Shown one piece after another: positions 1 to 3,402 of a stretch of DNA of 5,007 nucleotides. The translations under genes and the position numbers were made by a program. The first letter of the stretch is position 1, and every line of letters begins with the position of its first letter. The notes below the pieces were generated by a model that saw nothing but the letters and a program-made list of their open reading frames with translations, did no database searches and was not told where the DNA came from. This DNA comes from Planctomicrobium sp. (GTDB lineage: Bacteria > Planctomycetota > Planctomycetia > Planctomycetales > Planctomycetaceae): assembly GCA_029259835.1 (NCBI GenBank), contig JAJDEL010000693.1, positions 1-5,007 of the forward strand, in the 5' to 3' direction.

Positions 1-314
1 CCTCAAAAATGCCTGGGTTTTCTGAAATGCTCCGCATCGAAGGGCATCGACGTTTCTTTCCAGAGACGACGTTTCGCGATTTTTCCGTGGTCATCATCGC
101 GCCACATGCGAGTCGTCGTGACATCCTGCGACAATGCGTCCTGCGGCATGCTGATGAACATCCCGAACTGTGGCTGTTCGTCGATGTGACCGAGTTCACA
201 CCCGAATCCGCGTTGTTCGGAAAAATTGTCTACGACTGCGATAGCGAGTTGGGTTCGCTGGTGAACACTCCAGCATCCACACAGCATGAAACCACATGCA
301 GGGACGCACGATGA
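1..314 (+). CDS. C-terminal part of a replication-relaxation-like protein (5' end outside window)
   Basis: The frame is open from the left edge to a TGA at 312-314. An ATG exists at 9, but the protein reads like the tail of a larger one, so I treat it as partial. About 100 residues are visible. Residues 22-35 from that ATG (FRDFSVVIIAPHASRR) give a beta strand followed by an Arg-rich turn. Next come LRQCV, the strand ELWLFVDVTEF, and TPESALFGKIVYDCDSELGSLVNT. This order (F-x-V-x-x-x-x-P-x-x-x-RR-x-x-L, then a W/F-rich strand, then a TPE-x-x-L-x-x-x-V-x-Y ending) resembles the C-terminal part of replication-relaxation family proteins, which on plasmids and integrative elements act near a replication or transfer origin. 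The family is inferred by eye, and its diagnostic N-terminal half is out of view. The stop overlaps an ATG (ATGA, 311-314) that opens a frame I do not believe is a gene. The noncoding structured region follows directly. Confidence 0.55.
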   Translation, partial: SKMPGFSEMLRIEGHRRFFPETTFRDFSVVIIAPHASRRDILRQCVLRHADEHPELWLFVDVTEFTPESALFGKIVYDCDSELGSLVNTPASTQHETTCRDAR

Positions 315-364
315 ATCAAAACCAAAGCGAGTTTCGAAAAAAGAATGAATGGGGGGGCAACTTG

Positions 365-383
365 CTCGCCCCACCGGGGCGAG
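365..383. repeat. GC-rich 8-bp hairpin
   Basis: CTCGCCCC (365-372) and GGGGCGAG (376-383) are perfect inverted repeats around the 3-base loop ACC. A G.U pair (364/384) can extend the stem on the plus-strand RNA. A run of seven G lies 7 bases upstream of the stem (351-357) and could compete for the C arm. Read on the minus strand, a T-run follows only after about 26 bases, so this is not a clean terminator. Confidence 0.7.
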
Positions 384-442
384 TGCCGACACGCCAAAAC
401 GATCAAGAGAAGAATCGAACGGATGTGTCAACGTGGTCGGCA

Positions 443-626
443 GGGGTTGCTAGGGGCGAGAGCCCCTGGCTGATTGGCGTGGGCGGAACCGTGGTGTGGA
501 GCGACGCACCCATTGAAGGGAAGGAGTCGTGCGAGCAACGCGAGAACGACACCTTCCTATTTTTAGCCACCCAGGGCAATCAGCCAGGGGAAGACGACCA
601 ACGGGAGGAACGTCCCTGGCAACCCC
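443..626 (+). repeat. 184-base foldback element (imperfect inverted repeat, candidate structured RNA)
   Basis: The two ends are inverted copies of each other. Bases 443-458 pair with 611-626 over 16 positions, with only two wobbles (451/618 and 456/613). CCCCTGGCTGATTG (463-476) pairs perfectly with 577-590 over 14 bp. Bases 478-486 pair loosely with 567-575. At the apex GGAAGGAGTCGT (519-530) pairs with 546-557 over 12 positions with one A.A mismatch (525/551), and GCG/CGC (531-533/539-541) extends it. An asymmetric internal loop (4 bases at 459-462 against 20 at 591-610) separates the two long stems. Both wobbles are G.U on the plus strand and would be C.A on the minus strand, which favours a plus-strand RNA. 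The inverted repeat is seen directly. Whether it is an RNA gene, a MITE-like pair of inverted dispersed repeats, or an origin/oriT structure is open. Confidence 0.75.
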
Positions 627-705
627 AAGTTGGGGAGGGGAAACAACATACAGCACACAAGACGATCAGGCTCATGCCCCTTCACTGTACCCCCGGAGGA
701 CCACC

Positions 706-741
706 AAAGGGTGTAGTAAAGGGCCTACTAAAGGGCCGGGT
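706..741 (+). repeat. 12-bp tandem repeat, three units
   Basis: Three adjacent 12-mers each begin with AAAGGG, at 706, 718 and 730: AAAGGGTGTAGT, AAAGGGCCTACT and AAAGGGCCGGGT. The first six bases are identical in all three units and the last six vary. It lies in noncoding DNA downstream of the foldback element. The even spacing is close to one helical turn plus two bases and could be an iteron-like protein-binding array or simple slippage. Confidence 0.65.
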
Positions 742-881
742 CGGGGGCTGGAAACATTGGACACAAAACTCTCCTCAAAGAAGAGGGAACGTTGCTGGAA
801 AAACCTCAGACCACCATCACTTAGAATCGTGGAACAACAACAGAGACGCACAAGACTTCAAAGAGGTCACTTTAGGATTCA

Positions 882-902
882 CCACTTGTGTTTCACGAGT
901 GG
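882..902 (+). repeat. 9-bp hairpin with triloop
   Basis: CCACTTGTG (882-890) pairs with CACGAGTGG (894-902) around the loop TTT. All nine positions pair, with one U.G wobble (887/897) on the plus-strand RNA. It has no T-tract after it and lies about 30 bases before the next hairpin. Confidence 0.6.
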
Positions 903-935
903 ACCACCGACCACGCACCAACCCGCTACAAACTC

Positions 936-957
936 GAATGCGATCAGGGTCGCATTC
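936..957. repeat. 8-bp perfect hairpin upstream of the 1006 gene
   Basis: GAATGCGA (936-943) and TCGCATTC (950-957) are perfect inverted repeats around the loop TCAGGG. The structure ends 25 bases before the TATAAT box at 983, so it covers the upstream side of the promoter of the next gene. It could be an operator or the end of an upstream RNA. Confidence 0.6.
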
Positions 958-982
958 AGAATCGCAGCGGCGTGTGGATTTT

Positions 983-988
983 TATAAT
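983..988 (+). promoter_or_regulatory. Perfect -10 box of the 1006 gene
   Basis: TATAAT matches the sigma-70 consensus exactly and ends 17 bases before the ATG at 1006. No convincing TTGACA-like element is present at 16-18 bp spacing upstream. A start site about 7 bases after the box would leave a leader of roughly 10 bases with no Shine-Dalgarno sequence (the bases before ATG are CCCCCTTTCACC). The transcript may therefore be nearly leaderless. Confidence 0.5.
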
Positions 989-1005
989 CAATTCCCCCTT
1001 TCACC

Positions 1006-1269
1006 ATGAACAAGGATGTTCCCAACAAACCGATTGAAACATTCAATGCACTCGGCATTTCCGTCAAAGTGTTTGAGAATGTTTCAGACAAAGGTGCTCA
1101 TTACGACCGTGTACAAATTGTGCGCACGTATCGTGATGGCGATACCTTCAAAACGACATCGACGTTTTCAGTCGAAGAATTGCCTATTGTGGAATCATTC
1201 GCTCGCAAAGCGTATGAACTCTGCTTAAGCCGACGAACTGAAGCACAAAAGAATCGATCGCAGAATTGA
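1006..1269 (+). CDS. Small cargo protein, copy A of a paralogous pair
   Basis: An 87-residue protein of unknown function. It aligns without gaps to the 84-residue product of 2607-2861. About 18 of 84 positions are identical, but 12 of the 25 positions between residues 36 and 60 match. Shared residues include V36, I38, Y42, G45, K49, T51, S52, F54, S55 and E58-L59-P60. The pattern suggests several beta strands (residues 16-55) followed by a C-terminal helix (58-80). I recognise the Y-x-x-G-(D/E)-x-x-K-x-T-(S/T)-x-FS-x-x-ELP signature as recurring in small hypothetical proteins of mobile elements but cannot name a family. The beta-sheet-plus-helix order loosely recalls PC4/YdbC-like single-stranded DNA binders, which is speculation. 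The start is the only ATG. It has no ribosome binding site but follows a perfect TATAAT. The Lys/Arg-rich tail (76-85) is absent from copy B. Confidence 0.85.
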   Translation: MNKDVPNKPIETFNALGISVKVFENVSDKGAHYDRVQIVRTYRDGDTFKTTSTFSVEELPIVESFARKAYELCLSRRTEAQKNRSQN

Positions 1270-1278
1270 AATCAATTT

Positions 1279-1306
1279 GGAGCCGACAGCCCTGACTGTC
1301 AGCTCC
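1279..1306. terminator. Hairpin after the 1006 gene
   Basis: Bases 1279-1289 (GGAGCCGACAG) and 1296-1306 (CTGTCAGCTCC) form an 11-position stem with one mismatch (1284/1301) and the loop CCCTGA, starting 9 bases after the stop codon. No T-run follows, so it is at best a non-canonical terminator or an mRNA 3'-end stabiliser. The single mismatch would be C.A on the plus strand and G.U on the minus strand, unlike the other hairpins here. Confidence 0.4.
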
Positions 1307-1688
1307 GTTGCGAGAGAGACTGATTCGATGACCGAGTCTGTGAGAAACTGGCTGCGTGATGACACCTGCCACGGTCTCCGGACGACCTTCAAAACGTTTC
1401 CGAGATTCCAGTCGCTTTCACTGATGAAATCTCACACTTTTTAAAACCATCCTGAAACTTTGGATTTGATTCGCTTGTTCAAACTCTGGCGTTATTCCTG
1501 ATCGTTTCGGTACCGGTTTTAAATATTGAAATAATAATCTTCCAGCGGCGAGTTGTGAGTGCGTGTTGACGCCACCAGCAGGCCCGGAGTCGCTTAAGCA
1601 TGCGATGACAAAAATGCATGCCACGTAGCCGATGCATTCTTTTCCTGTCCTCGGCCTGTACTCACTCATCAACTCTCAAGGAATGAAA
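1307..1688. other. Noncoding spacer before the zinc-ribbon gene
   Basis: About 380 bases without a credible gene. A minus-strand frame over 1418-1672 has no convincing start signal and contains the palindromes described here, so I leave it out. The stretch 1495-1540 is AT-rich, with the palindrome CGGTACCG (1508-1515) and runs such as TTTTAAATATTGAAATAATA, and could contain the promoter of the next gene, though I cannot place a clean -35/-10 pair. AATGCAT (1613-1619) and ATGCATT (1632-1638) form a 7-bp hairpin with a 12-base loop, followed by CTTTTCC. Two GCATGC palindromes (1598 and 1616) lie in the same stretch. Confidence 0.5.
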
Positions 1689-1880
1689 ATGAAAGTTTCA
1701 CTGACACTCTGGCACGATTCAGCAACTTGCACCTGGTGTGAGAAAGACAAAGAGTGTGTCACCACCGATTTTGGTGATGGATTCATCAGGAATTCGAACC
1801 TCTGCTGGGCTTGTCTCAGAAAAGCGATGAAAGTCCGTGCAAAACAAACAGAAAAAACTCCTGAATCACCCAGCCAGTAA
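1689..1880 (+). CDS. Small zinc-ribbon-like protein
   Basis: A 63-residue protein with two CxxC pairs, C14-T-W-C17 and C39-W-A-C42, separated by 21 residues. This is the spacing of a zinc ribbon or zinc-finger knuckle pair. An extra Cys is at 23. Residues 43-53 (LRKAMKVRAKQ) form a basic helix that could contact nucleic acid. The tail is Glu/Pro/Ser-rich. I chose the ATG at 1689 because AAGGA (1678-1682) sits 6 bases before it. The in-frame ATG at 1683 would abut that site and add only Met-Lys, and the frame is open upstream to 1632. Family: small zinc-binding hypothetical proteins, specific function unknown. It is followed at once by a terminator-like hairpin whose stem includes the stop codon. 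Sequestering metal is less likely than DNA or protein binding, given the short knuckle pair. Confidence 0.85.
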   Translation: MKVSLTLWHDSATCTWCEKDKECVTTDFGDGFIRNSNLCWACLRKAMKVRAKQTEKTPESPSQ

Positions 1881-1941
1881 TCGATTTTCCGCGCAGGGAC
1901 GGAATGTATTGATTACTGGTTGGGCATTTTTCCCATTCTTT
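1869..1941 (+). terminator. Intrinsic terminator overlapping the end of the zinc-ribbon gene
   Basis: CCCAGCCAGTAATC (1869-1882) pairs with GATTACTGGTTGGG (1911-1924) over 14 positions with one G.U (1873/1920). Inside the loop TTCCG (1887-1891) pairs with CGGAA (1900-1904). The stem is followed by CATTTTTCCC and a second T-run, ATTCTTTTTCCCC. The stop codon TAA lies in the 5' arm. This is the best intrinsic terminator among the cargo genes. It ends only about 15 bases before the next start codon, so it may also act as an attenuator of the 1956 gene. Confidence 0.7.
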
Positions 1942-1955
1942 TTCCCCCGACTATT

Positions 1956-2264
1956 ATGGAGAACGTATTGAAAAAGATCGTTTCATGGAGTCAACAGTGC
2001 CCAGATCAGTCACCAGCACCTCACTGCTGGGACGAATCTGACTCTGTTTTCCAGGCAACCTGTGAACACCTTTCGGTTGAAGTTTTGACAGGGTACTGCG
2101 TTCGATCAGATGCTCGTGGTTACATCGTTGCAGTTTCCAGAGATGGTGAACTGATCCTCTTGCTTCATCGCGAGGAAATCGAAGCCGCCACAAGCTTGAT
2201 CGAGCAAAGTTGTGCAGCGATCTACGAAAATGAAGTTGGTTTGCTGAACATGACAGCAAACTAA
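1956..2264 (+). CDS. Cysteine-rich orphan protein
   Basis: I do not recognise this protein. From ATG 1956 it is 102 residues, with five cysteines (C15, C24, C36, C48, C86) that show no CxxC pairing. It has an acidic Trp/Ser/Gln-rich N-terminal third, a strand pair RGYIVAVSRDGELILLLH (residues 54-71), and a helix (72-92, REEIEAATSLIEQSCAAIYE). No signal peptide or membrane segment is visible. The start is uncertain. ATG 1956 has no Shine-Dalgarno sequence (a C/T-rich stretch precedes it), whereas the in-frame TTG at 1968 has GGAGAA at 1958-1963 and would give 98 residues beginning MKKIVSW. The gene begins just behind the zinc-ribbon gene's terminator, so its transcription either reads through or starts inside that hairpin region. 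The regular strand-helix pattern supports a real protein. Confidence 0.65.
   Translation: MENVLKKIVSWSQQCPDQSPAPHCWDESDSVFQATCEHLSVEVLTGYCVRSDARGYIVAVSRDGELILLLHREEIEAATSLIEQSCAAIYENEVGLLNMTAN
1958..1963 (+). promoter_or_regulatory. Possible ribosome binding site favouring TTG 1968
   Basis: GGAGAA lies 4 bases before the TTG at 1968 (GGAG ends 6 bases before it) and overlaps the ATG at 1956. It is the only purine-rich site nearby, so the real initiation codon may be TTG rather than the upstream ATG. Confidence 0.35.
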
Positions 2265-2606
2265 ACCAGAACGGCTATCGATCTGTTCTGAAACACATCA
2301 ATTCCGGGGACTGATCCCTGTCAGTTCCCGTTGTTGTGCCTCTCCTGATTGGAATTTGAATGGAAGTCTGGCGGCATTGGTCAGCGTTGCATTGCGACTT
2401 TTCGCAGTGGTGACCCACCATCGGCTACGGACTGTTTTCCTCATTTTGCTGGCGCGTCTGTCTCTCCTGATGCTCCACTCTCTATTTCACGTTGCAAAGA
2501 AGTCAACAATTTGGTTGCGCACGTTGATGAGTTCAGGCAGCGTGATGGTCTTCAAGCATGTTGTTTGAAGACGCGAATCAGGTTTCAGTCACGAAAGGTC
2601 GCTCCC
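2265..2606. other. Noncoding spacer with two hairpins
   Basis: About 340 bases between the cysteine-rich gene and copy B. Just after the stop CAGAAC (2267-2272) can pair with GTTCTG (2285-2290), and a stronger hairpin follows at 2305-2330. From 2349 a frame opened by TTG runs in frame into copy B, which would add 86 residues. That extension is rich in Cys, Ser and Arg, has no counterpart in copy A and overlaps another open frame (2356-2568), so I do not treat it as coding. I see no clear promoter, although one must exist here if copy B is transcribed alone. Confidence 0.5.
2305..2330 (+). terminator. Hairpin after the 1956 gene
   Basis: Bases 2305-2314 (CGGGGACTGA) pair with 2321-2330 (TCAGTTCCCG) over 10 positions with one G.U (2309/2326) and the loop TCCCTG. 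The wobble is G.U only on the plus strand, matching the gene's direction. It is followed by TTGTTGTGCC, a weak T-rich stretch, so termination is plausible but not certain. Confidence 0.5.
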
Positions 2607-2861
2607 ATGAGCACTCGTCAACCCGACAAAGTCATTCGAATTGGTTTCGTCTCCGCTTCAATCTTCGGTAACGAAATTGAGCATGAAGGTGGAAGTCGAA
2701 AGTTTCACTCGGTCGTCATCCAAAAACGATACAGCGAGGGTGAGAAAGTGAAATACACCAGTTCGTTCTCACTCAGCGAACTCCCACTCGCCATCCGTGT
2801 TCTCACCTTGGCCCAAACCTGGGTCGAAGAACGAGAAGCCGACGTCGATCTCTCCAATTGA
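2607..2861 (+). CDS. Small cargo protein, copy B of a paralogous pair
   Basis: An 84-residue protein of unknown function. It aligns gaplessly with the 1006-1269 product and shares Y42, G45, K49, T51-S52, F54-S55 and E58-L59-P60. The first half reads as beta strands (VIRIGFVSASIF, then KFHSVVIQKRY, then KVKYTSSFSL), followed by a helix at 58-77 that ends in an acidic tail (EEREADVD), where copy A has a basic tail. I chose the ATG at 2607: AAAGG (2594-2598) lies 8 bases upstream, the protein length then matches copy A, and the similarity begins there. The frame is open 86 codons further up to a TTG at 2349, but that part looks noncoding. A 13-bp hairpin follows the stop. The pair may form a heterodimer or serve different regulatory roles, but no function can be assigned. 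Confidence 0.88.
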   Translation: MSTRQPDKVIRIGFVSASIFGNEIEHEGGSRKFHSVVIQKRYSEGEKVKYTSSFSLSELPLAIRVLTLAQTWVEEREADVDLSN

Positions 2862-2877
2862 CTTCCATTCGCACTCC

Positions 2878-2908
2878 CCAGCGAGTTCTCTTCTTGAGAA
2901 CTCGCTGG
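2878..2908. terminator. Perfect 13-bp hairpin after copy B
   Basis: CCAGCGAGTTCTC (2878-2890) and GAGAACTCGCTGG (2896-2908) are perfect inverted repeats around the loop TTCTT, beginning 16 bases after the stop codon. CTATTCACT follows, with no T-run. The strong stem between two genes suggests termination or mRNA 3'-end protection. Because it also lies 33 bases upstream of the next start codon, an operator role for the excisionase operon is possible. Confidence 0.55.
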
Positions 2909-2941
2909 CTATTCACTCCGCAGTCCATAGGGAGAATTGCT

Positions 2942-3139
2942 ATGAAAAAAAACGTGCTACCGATGCAGAAAATGATTGCTTTTGAACAATGTCGTTTGAG
3001 TGATGTAGACACGGTTGATCTGTTTCAACAACTCATTGACAGTGGCGCTGCCTGGACGTTGCAGGGAATGTATGGCCGGATTGCTCAACAGTTCATTCAA
3101 TCTTGGCGTCTGCCATCCCGCTCCCACATTGGGTTGTGA
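2942..3139 (+). CDS. Small mobile-element protein upstream of the excisionase gene
   Basis: A 65-residue protein. AGGGAGA (2929-2935) lies 6 bases before the ATG at 2942, the best ribosome binding site among the cargo genes, and it excludes the longer frame from 2858. Residues 12-56 contain a helix (IAFEQCRLSDVDTVDLFQQLIDSG) and then the signature AWTLQGMYGRIAQQFIQ. The LFQ-x-L-(I/V)-x-(S/T)G-x-AW-x-LQG-x-YGR-x-A pattern is one I associate with short proteins of unknown function in phages and integrative elements (a DUF family whose number I am not certain of). The stop is 20 bases before the helix-turn-helix gene's start, so the two form an operon and its role is probably tied to integration or excision control. 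No catalytic residues are visible. Confidence 0.85.
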   Translation: MKKNVLPMQKMIAFEQCRLSDVDTVDLFQQLIDSGAAWTLQGMYGRIAQQFIQSWRLPSRSHIGL

Positions 3140-3159
3140 GACAACGCAGGATCAATCCG

Positions 3160-3396
3160 ATGTTACTTAGCGTTCAACAAGTCGCTGATCGACTGCAAGT
3201 CAGCCCGTCATGCGTTTATCAGCTGATAGATTCAGGCAAATTGAGTCACCACCGCATTGGCGTTGCTCGCGGCACCATTCGAGTCAGTGAAGATGATCTC
3301 ACGACATACCTGGAAGATAGCCGTACCGAATCTGCCAACGAAAAATTGCCTGAGCCACGCCCCAAGCGAGCGAAGCTCAAGCATTTGAAAATTTGA
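3160..3396 (+). CDS. Excisionase-family helix-turn-helix DNA-binding protein
   Basis: A 78-residue protein. Residues 1-52 form a MerR-like winged helix-turn-helix of the excisionase type: LLSVQQVADRLQVSPSCVYQLIDSGKL is the helix-turn-helix and HHRIGVARGTIRVSEDDLTTYL is the wing and closing helix. The last 25 residues are Lys/Arg/Pro-rich. The family binds DNA at attachment or promoter sites, and beside an integrase such proteins are usually recombination directionality factors or regulators. I chose ATG 3160 because the domain starts there and GCAGGA lies upstream; the frame from 3103 would add residues that overlap the preceding gene. It is the second gene of an operon with 2942-3139. Its stop is only 6 bases from the integrase stop on the opposite strand, so the transcripts converge. 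It may equally be a plain transcriptional regulator of the integrase. Confidence 0.9.
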   Translation: MLLSVQQVADRLQVSPSCVYQLIDSGKLSHHRIGVARGTIRVSEDDLTTYLEDSRTESANEKLPEPRPKRAKLKHLKI

Positions 3397-3402
3397 ACCG
3401 AT

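Larger units (their letters stand above)
315..1005. other. Long noncoding, structure-rich region
   Basis: About 690 bases lie between the partial gene and the next credible start. A frame from ATG 311 stays open to 1009, and a second overlapping plus frame is open over 529-987. Both translations are low-complexity, hydrophilic and rich in Gly, Pro, Arg, Gln and His. They lack alternating secondary-structure patterns and run through inverted repeats, so I reject both. The region instead holds a GC-rich hairpin at 365-383, a large foldback at 443-626, a triple 12-bp tandem repeat at 706-741, hairpins at 882-902 and 936-957, and a perfect TATAAT at 983-988. It could be a structured RNA gene, a cluster of dispersed noncoding repeats, or an origin region tied to the upstream replication-type gene. 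Confidence 0.6.

Noticed and set aside
3..431. Minus-strand frame opposite the replication-relaxation-like gene
   Set aside because: Its product is Cys/Phe/Ser-rich without recognisable structure, and it continues into the hairpin region. The plus-strand frame gives a far better protein.
744..752. Possible second attachment site matching the tRNA end
   Set aside because: Only about nine bases (GGGGGCTGG) resemble the tRNA acceptor region, which is too short. The partner attachment site is expected outside the window.
311..1009. Long plus-strand open frame starting at the ATGA overlap
   Set aside because: The translation is hydrophilic low-complexity sequence without fold-like patterning. 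It crosses the foldback, tandem repeat and promoter, and it runs 4 bases into the next real gene. A second plus frame (529-987) is equally open, which points to composition rather than coding.
1418..1672. Minus-strand 84-codon frame in the 1307-1688 spacer
   Set aside because: No ribosome binding site, it covers palindromes and the AT-rich promoter-like core, and the product looks like translated repeat DNA.
1869..1925. Integron cassette attC site after the zinc-ribbon gene
   Set aside because: The right end reads GTTGGGC, matching the GTTRRRY core, and the left ACCCAGC is one base off its partner. None of the other hairpins has such ends, the integrase is not of the IntI type, and the following T-runs mark it as a terminator.
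1006..3396. Toxin-antitoxin or defence operon among the small genes
   Set aside because: No recognised toxin, nuclease or antitoxin motifs. The genes are spaced apart with hairpins between them rather than in tight bicistronic pairs, except for the small protein and the excisionase-type gene beside the integrase.
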